From Aerophototrophica crusticola (GTDB taxonomy: Bacteria > Pseudomonadota > Alphaproteobacteria > Azospirillales > Azospirillaceae): a stretch of DNA of 64,000 nucleotides. The DNA is taken from positions 1 to 64,000 of the forward strand of contig MOEB01000015.1 in assembly GCA_001939945.1 (NCBI GenBank), given 5' to 3'. The notes beneath the pieces were generated by a model. That model ran no database searches and was not told the DNA's origin. It saw only the letters and a program-made list of their open reading frames with translations. The translations under genes were made by a program, and so were the position numbers. Shown here piece after piece: positions 26,092-35,059 of this stretch. Numbering within the stretch: the first letter of the stretch is position 1; each line of letters opens with the position of its first letter.

Positions 26092-28662
26092 TCAGTCATT
26101 CCGTAGAAGCGGGGCCGCCGGCTGGCCCAGGGCCCGCCATGTGCCGATGAAGCCCAGGGTCAGGGTGATGGCGGTGCAGAGCAGGGCGGTGCCGATGACG
26201 GCCAGCGGCATGAAGTTCCACTCGATGTCCATCACCTGGGTCAGCACGGCCCAGGCGGTCAGCGTGCCCAGCGCCCCGGCCACGGCGGCCGTGATCAGGC
26301 CCAGCAGGCCGTATTCCAGCAGGAAGGCGCGCAGCACCGTGCCCCTTGTGGCGCCCAGCACCTTCAGCACCACGCTGTCATAGACCCGGCGCTTGTGCCC
26401 GGCGGCGATGGCGCCGGCCAGCACCAGCGTGCCCGCCAGCAGGGTGACGGCGGCCGTCACCCGCACGGCCATGCCGATGTTGGTGATGATGGAATTCACC
26501 GTGTCCAGCGCGTCCTTCACCCGCACCATGGTGATGTTGGCGTATTTGCTGGCCACGGCCCGCTGCACCACCGGTTCCGCCTCTGCCGTCGTGTGCAGGG
26601 TGGCGACGAAGGTCTGGGGCGCGGCTTCCAGCGTGCCGGGGGCGAAGACGATGGTGTAGTTGATGCCCACATTGCGGAAATCCAGGTCGCGGACCACCGC
26701 CACCTCCGCCTCGATGTCGCGGCCCAGGATGTTCACGGTCAGGGTGGCGCCCGGGCCGATGCCGAAGGCGTCCGCCACGTCCTTGTAGATGGCCAGCTTG
26801 GGCGGGCCCTGGTAGTCCTTGGGCCACCAGGCGCCCGCGGTCACCACGTCGCCCTCCGGCGCCTCCGCCTGGTAGGTGATGCCGCGGTCGCCGTTCAGCA
26901 CCCAGGCGTGTTCCCGGTTCACCAGCGCCTTTTCCGCCTCTGTCCCGTTCACGGCGGTGATGCGGCCGCGCAGGTTGGGGACCATGTCCAGCCGGTCGGT
27001 GCCGGGCACGCCCAGGACGGTGGCGCGGAAGTCCTCCACCTGGTCCTGCTGGATGTCCACGAAGAAGAAGGCCGGCGCGTCCTTGGGGATGGTGTCCTGC
27101 ACCTCCCGCCGGAAGTTGCCCTCGATCAGGGAGATGGCGACCAGCACCGTCAGCCCCAGGCCCAGGGACAGCACCACCGCCCCGGTGGGGTTGCCCGGCC
27201 GGTGGATGTTGGCCAGCGCCAGGCGCAGCACCGGCTGCCGCGGCCGGCCCAGCCTGGCCGCCCCCTTGGTCACCGCCCAGCCCGCCAGCCAGAAGGCGCC
27301 CAAGGTGGCCAGGCTGCCGGCCACGAACACGGCGGCGAAGCCCTTCTCCTCCGCCGTCGCCACGGCCAGGCCCGCCAGGCCCAGACCGGACAGCACCATC
27401 AGCGCCAAGTAGCCCGGCCGCAGCCGGGTGCGCGCCGGGGCCACGGCATCGCGGAACAAGGCCGCCGCCGGCACCTCCCGCGCCCGGGCCAGGGGCCAGA
27501 GGGAGAAGGCGAGCGCGGTCAGCAGGCCGAAGCCGGCGGCGACGGCCAAGCCGCCGGGATAGACGCCGATCCGCGCCGTGATGGGCAGCAGGTCCGCCAG
27601 CACCCGGCCGGCGGCGATGGGGGCGATGGTGCCGATGACCAGCCCGATGGCGATGCCCACGGCGGCCAGGGCCAGGATCTGCGCTAGGTATGCCTCGAAC
27701 ACCAGCCCGCCGCGGGCGCCGACGCATTTCAGGGTGGCGATGGTGGCGGTCTTGCCGTCCAGGTAGCTGCGCACGGCGTTGCCCACGCCCACCCCGCCCA
27801 CCAGCAGGGCGGTCAGCCCCACCAGGGTCAGGAACAGGGTCAGCCGGTCCACGAAGCGGGCAAGCTGGGGGGCGGCGTCGGTATAGTCGCGGATGCGCCA
27901 GCCGGCGTTGGGGTGGTCGGCCTTCAGCCCTTCGCGGAAGGCCTTCACGTCGCTGCCGGGCGGCAGCTTCAGCAGGTAGGACCAGGTGACCAGGCTGCCG
28001 GGCTGCACCAGCCCGCTTTCCCGCAGGGCCCCGTCCGCCACCATCATGCGGGGGCCCAAATTGAAGCTGCCGGACCCGGCCTTGTCCGGTTCCCGCCCGA
28101 TGATGCCGCGCACCTGCACGGTCATGTCGCCGACCTTCAGGCTGGCGCCCTCGCCGATCTCCAGCCGGTCGGCCAGGGTCTGCTCCACCACGGCACCCCA
28201 GGTGCCGTCCTTCTTGGCCAGGACCGACTGGATGTCCACGGGGCCGCTGGTCAAGGTGAACTGGCCGTAGAGCGGGTAGCCCGGCCCCACGCCCTTCAGC
28301 TCCACCAGGGCGGCCTTGCCCAGATCGGCGGGGTCCCGGGCCATGGCCCGCATCTCCCCCGATACCACCACCTGTCCCCGCTGCTGCATCCAGCCAAGCT
28401 GGTCGGGCGAGGCCTCCCGGTACAGCAGCCGCAGGGCCACGTCGCCGCCCAGGATGGCGCGGCCGTCGCTGCGCAGCGCGTCCAGGATGCCGCCGGAAAC
28501 GCTCTGCACCGTGGCGATGGCGCCCACGCCCAGGGCCAGGCAGGCCAGGAAGATGCGGAACCCGCTCAACCCGCCACGCAGCTCCCGCCGGGCGATGGTC
28601 AGGGCAAGGCGGAGCTGGGCCCAGAAGGGGGAGGGATTGTCAGACGGCAGGGCGAGGAACAT
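26092..28662 (-). CDS. ybbP: FtsX-like ABC transporter permease (YbbP type)
   Basis: An 856-residue membrane protein with an N-terminal TM (IFLACLALGVGAIATVQSVSGG), a MacB-like extracytoplasmic domain, and two clusters of three to four TMs, each an FtsX domain (for example LFLTLVGLTALLVGGVGVGNAV and VTAAVTLLAGTLVLAGAIAAGHKRR). These eight-to-ten-TM proteins work with the adjacent YbbA-like ATPase and are thought to move or extract lipophilic molecules at the inner membrane rather than transport them across. Its start is 6 bp after the ATPase stop. The ybbA-ybbP pair next to a divergent tesA is the same arrangement as in Escherichia coli. Confidence 0.9.
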   Translation of the reverse strand: MFLALPSDNPSPFWAQLRLALTIARRELRGGLSGFRIFLACLALGVGAIATVQSVSGGILDALRSDGRAILGGDVALRLLYREASPDQLGWMQQRGQVVVSGEMRAMARDPADLGKAALVELKGVGPGYPLYGQFTLTSGPVDIQSVLAKKDGTWGAVVEQTLADRLEIGEGASLKVGDMTVQVRGIIGREPDKAGSGSFNLGPRMMVADGALRESGLVQPGSLVTWSYLLKLPPGSDVKAFREGLKADHPNAGWRIRDYTDAAPQLARFVDRLTLFLTLVGLTALLVGGVGVGNAVRSYLDGKTATIATLKCVGARGGLVFEAYLAQILALAAVGIAIGLVIGTIAPIAAGRVLADLLPITARIGVYPGGLAVAAGFGLLTALAFSLWPLARAREVPAAALFRDAVAPARTRLRPGYLALMVLSGLGLAGLAVATAEEKGFAAVFVAGSLATLGAFWLAGWAVTKGAARLGRPRQPVLRLALANIHRPGNPTGAVVLSLGLGLTVLVAISLIEGNFRREVQDTIPKDAPAFFFVDIQQDQVEDFRATVLGVPGTDRLDMVPNLRGRITAVNGTEAEKALVNREHAWVLNGDRGITYQAEAPEGDVVTAGAWWPKDYQGPPKLAIYKDVADAFGIGPGATLTVNILGRDIEAEVAVVRDLDFRNVGINYTIVFAPGTLEAAPQTFVATLHTTAEAEPVVQRAVASKYANITMVRVKDALDTVNSIITNIGMAVRVTAAVTLLAGTLVLAGAIAAGHKRRVYDSVVLKVLGATRGTVLRAFLLEYGLLGLITAAVAGALGTLTAWAVLTQVMDIEWNFMPLAVIGTALLCTAITLTLGFIGTWRALGQPAAPLLRND

Positions 28663-28668
28663 GGCGGA

Positions 28669-29400
28669 TCATTCCCCCGCCGCGAGGGAGGCGCGGGGGG
28701 CGGCGCGGCCGTCATCCACGATCAACCCGTCCACCAGCCGGACCACCCGGTCGCATTTCTGCGCCAGCCCGGGGTCGTGGGTGATCAGCAGGATGGTGGT
28801 GCCCAGCCGGTCGGCCATGCCGAACATCAGCTCGATCACCTTGCGGCCGGTGTCGCCGTCCAGGTTGCCCGTGGGCTCGTCCGCCAGCAGCAGGGCCGGC
28901 TCTGGCGCGAAGGCGCGGGCCAGGGCGACGCGCTGCTGCTCGCCCCCCGACAGCTGGCCGGGGTAGTGGGTCAGCCGGTGGCCCAGCCCCACCGCCTCCA
29001 GCCCCTTGCGGGCCCGGTCGAAGGCGTCGGGCACGCCGGCGAACTCCAGCGGGATGGCCACGTTCTCCAGCGCCGTCATGGTGGGGATCAGGTGGAAGGC
29101 CTGGAAGACGATGCCCACCTCGTCCCGGCGGAAGCGGGCCAGCGCATCCTCGTTCAGGGTGGTCAGCTCCTGCCCCTTGACCTTGACGCTGCCGGAGGTC
29201 GGCGGTTGCAGCCCGCCCAGGATCATCATCATCGAAGACTTGCCGGAACCGGACGGCCCCACCACGCCCACCTTCTCCCCCGCCCCCACTTCCAGGCTGA
29301 TGCCCTTCAGGATGTTGACGGGCCCCGCCTCACTCTCCAGCTTAAGGTGGACGTCCGTCAGGGCGACGACGGTTTGGCTGGTCAGGACAGGCTTGGGCAT
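28669..29400 (-). CDS. ybbA: ABC transporter ATP-binding protein (YbbA/LolD-like)
   Basis: A 243-residue ATPase with Walker A VGPSGSGKSSMMM, Q-loop FQAFHLIPTMTALENV, signature LSGGEQQRVALARA and Walker B ALLLADEPTGNLDG. It is the energy-coupling partner of the FtsX-like permease encoded 6 bp downstream. The ATG at 29398-29400 (MPKPVLTSQTVVALTDV) overlaps the ATG of the divergent esterase gene, so its promoter must lie inside that gene's coding region. The family moves lipoproteins or hydrophobic compounds; the substrate is unknown. Confidence 0.92.
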   Translation of the reverse strand: MPKPVLTSQTVVALTDVHLKLESEAGPVNILKGISLEVGAGEKVGVVGPSGSGKSSMMMILGGLQPPTSGSVKVKGQELTTLNEDALARFRRDEVGIVFQAFHLIPTMTALENVAIPLEFAGVPDAFDRARKGLEAVGLGHRLTHYPGQLSGGEQQRVALARAFAPEPALLLADEPTGNLDGDTGRKVIELMFGMADRLGTTILLITHDPGLAQKCDRVVRLVDGLIVDDGRAAPRASLAAGE

Positions 29401-30112
29401 GACGGATTCCCGGAAGGCGGCAAACTCCACGCGATATGGCCCCACCCGGCGCCAAATCAACCGAACCGGCGCTTTGGCCCTGCTGTTCGCGGGGATATTG
29501 GTTCCCCTTGGGGCCCTGGTGCCGGGCGTGGCGCTGGCCCAGGGCGGCAAGCCCCTGAAGATCGTCACGCTGGGGGACAGCCTGTCCGCCGGCTACAAGC
29601 TGCCGAAGGAAGCGGCCTTCACCAGCCAGCTCGAGGCGGCGCTGAAGGCCAAGGGCTATGACGTCAGCGTCCCCAACACCGGCGTGTCGGGGGAAACGAC
29701 CACCGGCGGCCTGGCCCGGCTGGATTGGCTGCTGGCGGACAAGCCGGACCTGATGATCGTGGAGCTGGGCGCCAACGATGGCCTGCGCGGCATCGACCCC
29801 AACGTCACCCGTGCCAACCTGGACAAGATCCTGGCCAAGCTGAAGGAGCGCGGCATCCCCGCCGTGCTGGCCGGCATGCTGGCGCCGCGCAACATGGGGT
29901 CCGACTACGCCAAGGTGTTCGACGCCCTGTACCCGGAACTGGCGAAGAAATACGATGTGGCCTTCTATCCCTTCTTCCTGGAAGGGGTGGCCATGGACCC
30001 CAAGTTGAACCTGGATGACGGCATGCACCCCACGGCGGAGGGGGTGGCGGTGATCGTCAAGGGCATCCTGCCCGTGGTCACCGGGGTTCTGGACAAGATG
30101 AAGGCGGGCTGA
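29399..30112 (+). CDS. tesA: Periplasmic GDSL arylesterase/lysophospholipase (TesA-like)
   Basis: A 237-residue SGNH hydrolase. GDSLSAGYKLP (block I, catalytic Ser), GVSGETT (block II Gly), ELGANDGLRG (block III Asn) and DGMHPTAEG (block V Asp and His) are all present. The start is the ATG at 29399 (MTDSRKAANS), giving a rather long basic n-region before a hydrophobic segment and an ALA-Q signal peptidase site, so export to the periplasm is likely. It is divergent from ybbA-ybbP, as in enterobacteria. The start codon shares two bases with the ybbA start codon. Confidence 0.9.
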   Translation: MTDSRKAANSTRYGPTRRQINRTGALALLFAGILVPLGALVPGVALAQGGKPLKIVTLGDSLSAGYKLPKEAAFTSQLEAALKAKGYDVSVPNTGVSGETTTGGLARLDWLLADKPDLMIVELGANDGLRGIDPNVTRANLDKILAKLKERGIPAVLAGMLAPRNMGSDYAKVFDALYPELAKKYDVAFYPFFLEGVAMDPKLNLDDGMHPTAEGVAVIVKGILPVVTGVLDKMKAG

Positions 30113-30115
30113 GGC

Positions 30116-31249
30116 ATGGAGGATTTCCCCGACGACGCCCCGCGCTTCGCCAGCAGCATCGCCGCCGGGGAAAGCTGGTCCGATGCCGCCAAGGACTGCC
30201 TGGCCGGGCTGGACCTGGTGCCGGGCGCCAATTTGGGCTTCATCTACGTCACCGACCACTTGGCGGACCAGCTTTCCAGCATCGTCACCCTGTTCCGCGG
30301 CGTGACCGGCGTGGACCAGTGGGTAGGCACGGTGGGCCTGGGCGTCTGCGGCACGGGCGAGGAGATCTTTGACGAGCCCGCCGTCGCCGCACTGGTGGGC
30401 GCTTTCCCGGAAGGGTCGTTCCGCTTGATCCCGCCCCTGACCGACGGGACGGGGCCGCTGGCGGAGCTGGGCACCTGGCTGGCCCTGCACCCGCCCCTGC
30501 TGGGCCTGGTCCATGCCGACCCGCGCAATGCCAAGGTGCCCACCCTGCTGGAGGGGCTGGCGGAGCGCACAGGCGCCTTCCTGGTGGGTGCCGTCACCGC
30601 CAGCCGCCGCGACTTCGCCCAGCTTGCCGGACGGGTGGGGGAGAACGCGGTGTCCGGCGTGCTGTTCGCGCAGGAGGTGGAGGTGGCCACGGCCCTCAGC
30701 CAGGGCTGCACCCCCATCGGCCCCGTCCGCACGGTGACGGAGGCCGAGGGCAACGTGCTGGTCCAACTGGACGGCCGCCCGGCGTTGGAGGTGTTCAAGG
30801 AGGACATCGGCCCGGCCCTGTCCAAGGATTTGCGCCAGGTGGGCGGCACCGTCTTCGCCGCCCTGCCCATCCCGGGGTCCGACACGGGGGACTACCTTGT
30901 CCGCAACCTGCTGGCCATCGACCCCGCCAAGGGCTGGATCGCCATCGGGGAAGAGCTGGAGGACGGCGACGGCGTCATGTTCTGCCGCCGCGACCGGGCC
31001 ACGGCCACTGCCGACCTGGACCGCATGCTGGCAGGCCTGAAGAAGCGCCTGCGCGGGCGCGTACCCAAGGCAGGCATCTACGTCTCCTGCGTCGCCCGCG
31101 GCCCCAGCTTGTTCGGGGAGGACAGCCAGGAGCTGAAGGCCATCGAGTCGGCCCTGGGCCATTTCCCCCTGGCCGGCCTGTTCGCCGGCGGGGAGATTTC
31201 CAACACAAGGCTGTACGGGTATACCGGGGTGCTGACCCTGTTCCTGTGA
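30116..31249 (+). CDS. FIST domain protein
   Basis: A 377-residue protein with an N-terminal FIST domain (FIYVTDHLADQLSSIVTLFRG; GTVGLGVCGTGEE) and a C-terminal FIST_C part (AGIYVSCVARGPSLFGEDSQELKAIESAL, LAGLFAGGEI, YTGVLTLFL at the end). FIST domains are soluble ligand-sensing modules, proposed to bind small molecules such as amino acids, and often stand beside signalling genes. Here it follows tesA by 3 bp and precedes the aldo/keto reductase by 29 bp on the same strand, so the three form an operon. No enzymatic motif is seen. Confidence 0.85.
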   Translation: MEDFPDDAPRFASSIAAGESWSDAAKDCLAGLDLVPGANLGFIYVTDHLADQLSSIVTLFRGVTGVDQWVGTVGLGVCGTGEEIFDEPAVAALVGAFPEGSFRLIPPLTDGTGPLAELGTWLALHPPLLGLVHADPRNAKVPTLLEGLAERTGAFLVGAVTASRRDFAQLAGRVGENAVSGVLFAQEVEVATALSQGCTPIGPVRTVTEAEGNVLVQLDGRPALEVFKEDIGPALSKDLRQVGGTVFAALPIPGSDTGDYLVRNLLAIDPAKGWIAIGEELEDGDGVMFCRRDRATATADLDRMLAGLKKRLRGRVPKAGIYVSCVARGPSLFGEDSQELKAIESALGHFPLAGLFAGGEISNTRLYGYTGVLTLFL

Positions 31250-31278
31250 CCCTTCCCGATATCCCTGAGGTTCGACCC

Positions 31279-32322
31279 ATGGAGATGCGCCCCCTCGGCC
31301 GCACCGGCCTGACCGTCACCGCCTGCTGCCTGGGCACCATGACCTGGGGCGTGCAGAACACGGAAGGTGAGGGCCATGCCCAGATGGACCTGGCCTTCGA
31401 CCGCGGCGTCACCTTCTGGGACACGGCGGAGATGTACGCCATCCCGCCCACGGCCGAGAGCTATGGAAGGACGGAGGAGATCATCGGGTCCTGGTTCGCC
31501 AGCCGCGGCCGGCGGGACCGGGTGGTGCTGGCCAGCAAGGTGATCGGCCGGGCCAATGGCAGCTTCCCCTGGGTGCGGGGCGGCGGGGCCAAGCTGGACC
31601 GGGCCAACATCACCCAGGCGCTTGAGGACAGCCTGCGCCGGCTGCGCACGGACTACATCGACCTGTACCAGCTGCACTGGCCGGACCGGCGGACCAACCG
31701 CTTCGGCGGGCGCGGGGCAGACTTCCGCCCGACGGCGGACGAGGTGCCGGTGGAGGAGACGCTGGCCGTCCTGGCCGACCTGGTGAAGGCGGGCAAGGTC
31801 CGGCATGTGGGCCTGTCCAACGAGACGCCCTGGGGCGTGATGGCCTTCGTGCGCGCCGCGGAGAACCTGGGTCTGCCACGGGTGGTGACCATCCAGAACG
31901 CCTACAACTTGCTGAACCGCACCTTCGAGGACGCGCTGGCGGAGGTGGCGGTGCGGGAGGATGTGGGCCTGCTGGCCTATGCCCCGCTGGCGGCGGGCAC
32001 CCTGACCGGCAAGTACCTGGGCGGGGCCATGCCCGAAGGTTCCCGCCGGTCCATCGACTTCCGCAAGTCCCGCTACGCCACCCCGCGGGCGGACGCGGCC
32101 ACGAAGGCCTATGTGGACATCGCCCGGCGGCACGGGCTGGACCCGGCCCAGATGGCCATCGCGTTCGTGAACCGGCAGCCCTTCGTCACCGCCACCATCA
32201 TCGGCGCAACCAGCCTGGCGCAGTTGGAAAATGACCTGGCGGGCTTCGACCTGACCCTGCCCGACGCCGTTATGGAGGAGATCGAGGCGGTCCATGCCGC
32301 CAACCCGAACCCGTGCCCTTGA
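31279..32322 (+). CDS. Aldo/keto reductase (Tas-like)
   Basis: A 347-residue NADPH-dependent oxidoreductase. MEMRPLGRTGLTVTACCLGTMTWG opens the barrel; the catalytic Asp/Tyr lie in FWDTAEMYAIPP, the Lys in VVLASKVIG, and the His in YIDLYQLHWPDRR. The length and the MTWG segment match the Tas subfamily. The substrate is unknown. It starts 29 bp after the FIST gene, and a repeat pair separates it from thpR. Confidence 0.9.
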   Translation: MEMRPLGRTGLTVTACCLGTMTWGVQNTEGEGHAQMDLAFDRGVTFWDTAEMYAIPPTAESYGRTEEIIGSWFASRGRRDRVVLASKVIGRANGSFPWVRGGGAKLDRANITQALEDSLRRLRTDYIDLYQLHWPDRRTNRFGGRGADFRPTADEVPVEETLAVLADLVKAGKVRHVGLSNETPWGVMAFVRAAENLGLPRVVTIQNAYNLLNRTFEDALAEVAVREDVGLLAYAPLAAGTLTGKYLGGAMPEGSRRSIDFRKSRYATPRADAATKAYVDIARRHGLDPAQMAIAFVNRQPFVTATIIGATSLAQLENDLAGFDLTLPDAVMEEIEAVHAANPNPCP

Positions 32323-32345
32323 TCGGCGTTTCGTGCTGAATTGTG

Positions 32346-32440
32346 CTTCCCCTGCGCAAGCAGGGGCCCACAGTTCTTTGCCACTGGCCCTCGCGGGGAT
32401 CGGGTCGAGAAAAGTGGGCCCCTGCTTTCGCAGGGGAGGC
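32346..32440. repeat. REP-like pair, CCCCTGCG type (copy 1)
   Basis: Two hairpins in opposite orientation: CCCCTGCGCAAGCAGGGG followed by CCCACAG, and GTGGGCCCCTGC with GCAGGGG. The outer parts also pair with each other. It is the same family as the copies at 34936, 43504 and 60601. It lies between two plus-strand genes. Confidence 0.75.
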
Positions 32441-32470
32441 GGTAACGCGCCTCTTTGACGGGAGCATGAC

Positions 32471-33043
32471 ATGATCCGCCTGTTCGTCGGCCTTCCCCTG
32501 CCGGAGCGCACCCGTGAGCGGCTGGCCAGCCTGGCCCACGGGCTGGCCGGGGCCCGCTGGATCCCGCCGGAGAACTACCACCTGACCCTGCGCTTCATCG
32601 GGGAGGTGGACGAGGGCACCGCCGCCGACATCGATGAGGCCCTGGACCATGTGGTGGCCAAGCCCTTTCCCCTGGCCCTGGACGGGCTGGGCAGCTTCGG
32701 CCGCGGCCACCGGCAGCATACGCTGTGGGTGGGGGTGGAAAAGGCCGAGGGCCTGTCCCACCTGCAGGCCAAGGTGGAATCGGCCGTGGTCCGGGCCGGT
32801 CAGCCGGCGGAGGACCGCAAGTTCAGCCCCCACGTCACCCTGGCCCGGCTGGGCAGCGACCTGAGCGCGGAGAAGCTGGCCCGCTTCGTGGAGGCGAACG
32901 GCCTGTTCCGCGACGGGCCGTTCCAGGTGGACCGCTTCTGCCTGTTCGAGAGCGTGTTGGGCAAGGGCGGCGCCGTCTACCACGAGCTGCGCAGCTATCC
33001 CCTGGGCGGCTGGCGGCCGGACGAGGACGAAGAGGGGGAGTAA
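32471..33043 (+). CDS. thpR: RNA 2',3'-cyclic phosphodiesterase
   Basis: A 190-residue 2H phosphoesterase. The two HxTx motifs are HLTLRFIG (about residue 36) and HVTLARLG (about 122). It begins MIRLFVGLPLPE, as most family members do, and has FGRGHRQHTLWVGVE between the motifs. The enzyme opens 2',3'-cyclic phosphate ends of RNA to 2'-phosphates; the cellular role is poorly understood. It appears monocistronic between a repeat and a convergent membrane protein. Confidence 0.92.
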   Translation: MIRLFVGLPLPERTRERLASLAHGLAGARWIPPENYHLTLRFIGEVDEGTAADIDEALDHVVAKPFPLALDGLGSFGRGHRQHTLWVGVEKAEGLSHLQAKVESAVVRAGQPAEDRKFSPHVTLARLGSDLSAEKLARFVEANGLFRDGPFQVDRFCLFESVLGKGGAVYHELRSYPLGGWRPDEDEEGE

Positions 33044-33072
33044 ACGGGCCGTCCCCTACCCTACGCGCCCCC

Positions 33073-33621
33073 TCACCCCTCCTCCCGCGCCGCCTTGCGG
33101 AACAGCCAGGCCGACGTCAACCACAGCCCGGCGAAGACCACGGTCACGACAGGCGTTTCCCCCCAGCCGGCCACGACGCCGACGACGAAGGCCAGCAGTT
33201 GGGCCAGGGCCATCGCGGCCACGGCGAGGGACATGCCGCGGGGGCGGAAACGTGCCAGGATGGCGCCGATGATGCCGACCAGGAGCACGCCGTGGAACAT
33301 GAGGTTGGCGGGGTTGTCCTCCGACCCGATGACGCCCACGGCCAGGTTGGCCCAGAGCAGGAGGAAGCCCGTCGCGACCGCCACGCCAGCGCCGGCCCGG
33401 TAGGCCCAATTCCCGGACATCCTCACGGCCACCTCCAGGGCGCCCCCGGCCACGGCCAGCATGACGCCGAAGGTGATGAAGTCCTCCGGCCCCCAATCAA
33501 CCTTCGTCGTGAAGCGCATGGCCACGGCGGGCAGCAGCAACAGGGCCGCCGCCCCGCCCCACCCCACCAGCCGCCAGGGGCTCACGCCCCGCCGCGGGCC
33601 GTTGCCGCCGATTTCCACCAT
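33073..33621 (-). CDS. Small integral membrane protein of unknown function
   Basis: A 182-residue protein with five to six hydrophobic segments (for example VGWGGAAALLLLPAVAM, FITFGVMLAVAGGALEV, GFLLLWANLAVGVIG and VVTVVFAGLWLTSAWLF). KVDWGPEDFITFG between TM1 and TM2 and the loop GSEDNPANLMF are recognisable features of a family of uncharacterised small membrane proteins of proteobacteria. It is divergent from the winged-helix membrane regulator and could be its target, but nothing in the sequence proves this. Confidence 0.7.
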   Translation of the reverse strand: MVEIGGNGPRRGVSPWRLVGWGGAAALLLLPAVAMRFTTKVDWGPEDFITFGVMLAVAGGALEVAVRMSGNWAYRAGAGVAVATGFLLLWANLAVGVIGSEDNPANLMFHGVLLVGIIGAILARFRPRGMSLAVAAMALAQLLAFVVGVVAGWGETPVVTVVFAGLWLTSAWLFRKAAREEG

Positions 33622-33761
33622 CGCCTGACCTCCCCTCTATGGTACCAGTGGCCGCGGTCCCGGGGCCGGCGCCAGCGCGCCGCGCCGGTCCGCGTTCGGC
33701 CGCCACACTGCCCCAGGGGCCGGGCGGGTGGCATGAGGAAACCCTGAGGATTTGCTGAGCA

Positions 33762-34871
33762 ATGGGATCGGGCGGTTTCCGTTTCGCGCGTTTCCACCTG
33801 GACATGGGCGAGCGCCGGCTGTGGCGCGACGACATGCCGGTGGAGATGAACAGCCGCTACCTGGACGCCCTGGCCCTGCTGGTGCGGGAGCAGGGGAAGC
33901 TGGTCACCAAGGGCCGCTTCCTGGAGGAGGTCTGGCGGGACGTGCCCGTCACCGACGAGGCCCTGACCCAATGCATCAAGACGCTGCGCCGGCAGCTTGG
34001 CGACAACGCCGCCGACCCCTGCTTCATCGAGACGGTGCCGAAGCATGGCTACCGCTTCATCGCGCCGGTGGAGGAGGCGGGAACCGCCGCACCACCCACG
34101 CCCCTGGTTGATGCCCTGCCGCCGCCCGGGCCGGGCGGGCCCCCGTCCGTATCCCCGGCGGCGATGCCGACGGCATGGCGGCGGTTCCTGCTGCTGGGCT
34201 TGGGCGGCACGGCCGGGGCGGCGGTGTCGGGGGCCGTCGGCGGCCTGCTCTATGGCTTCGCCGCGACCTCCGGGACGGCGGGGCCCGGCATGGGCGCCTT
34301 TTCCGTCCTGCTGGTCCTGGCTTGCATCACCCTGTTCATCGCCCTGCTGGGCGGGGCGGGGGTCAGCTTCGGGATCGCGGCGGTGGGCCTGGTGCCGGGA
34401 AGCCCGCGGGGTTGGGGCATCGCCGGCGGGGCGGCCGGCGGGCTGCTGGTGGGGGCCGTGGTGAAGCTGCTGGGCCTGGACGCCTTCACCCTGCTGTTCG
34501 GCCAGTCGCCGGGCGACATCACCGGGGCGGCGGAGGGGCTGGTGCTGGGGGCCGCGGTGGGCTTGGGCGCCTGGATCGCCGGGCGCGGCACCGGGGGCCT
34601 GCGGCGGGGGGCCATCGCCGGGGCCCTATGCGGGGGCATGGCGGGGGCGCTGGTCACCCTGCTGGGCGGCCGGCTGCTGGGCGGCAGCCTGGACCTGCTC
34701 GCCCAGCGCTTCCCGGAAGCGCGGCTGCGGCTGGACCCCATCGGCGCCCTGCTGGGGGAGGCAGGCTTCGGCCCGGTGAGCCAGACGGTCACCGCCACCC
34801 TGGAAGGCGCCCTGTTCGCCGCCTGCACCGTCGCCGCCCTGTCCCTGGCGCGCAGGCGGATGGAGGAGTGA
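33762..34871 (+). CDS. Membrane-integrated winged-helix transcriptional regulator (CadC/ToxR-type DNA-binding domain)
   Basis: A 369-residue protein. Residues about 4-102 form an OmpR/PhoB-type winged helix (FARFHLDMGERRLWRDDMPV, LVTKGRFLEEVWRDVPVTDEAL, TLRRQLGD, IETVPKHGYRFIAPV). After a Pro-rich linker, the remaining 230 residues are an unusually glycine-rich hydrophobic domain with about six TMs instead of the single TM and periplasmic sensor of ToxR or CadC. Such a protein would have to bind DNA from the membrane. It is preceded by a 140-bp divergent gap with the small membrane protein. Confidence 0.85.
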   Translation: MGSGGFRFARFHLDMGERRLWRDDMPVEMNSRYLDALALLVREQGKLVTKGRFLEEVWRDVPVTDEALTQCIKTLRRQLGDNAADPCFIETVPKHGYRFIAPVEEAGTAAPPTPLVDALPPPGPGGPPSVSPAAMPTAWRRFLLLGLGGTAGAAVSGAVGGLLYGFAATSGTAGPGMGAFSVLLVLACITLFIALLGGAGVSFGIAAVGLVPGSPRGWGIAGGAAGGLLVGAVVKLLGLDAFTLLFGQSPGDITGAAEGLVLGAAVGLGAWIAGRGTGGLRRGAIAGALCGGMAGALVTLLGGRLLGGSLDLLAQRFPEARLRLDPIGALLGEAGFGPVSQTVTATLEGALFAACTVAALSLARRRMEE

Positions 34872-34935
34872 GGCTGGCGGTCGGAAAGGTTACTGGCGTG
34901 CGGCAGCAGGATCGCACATCGACCCGCCTTTTTCT

Positions 34936-34962
34936 GCCTCCCCTGCTTGCGCAGGGGAGGCA
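34936..34962. repeat. Half REP-like unit, CCCCTGC type (copy 2)
   Basis: GCCTCCCCTGC and GCAGGGGAGGC form a perfect 11-bp stem with a CTTGC-like loop. It is a single half of the paired element at 32346-32440 and lies between two converging genes (winged-helix regulator and RND pump), where it can terminate both. Confidence 0.7.
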
Positions 34963-35059
34963 ACGGTTTTGGCTGGATGCGGAATGATTCTGCCATGGCG
35001 CCCGCGGACGGAAGGCGGATGGGCGACACCCGAGATTACCGGAACCTAGCCTGCTGCCC

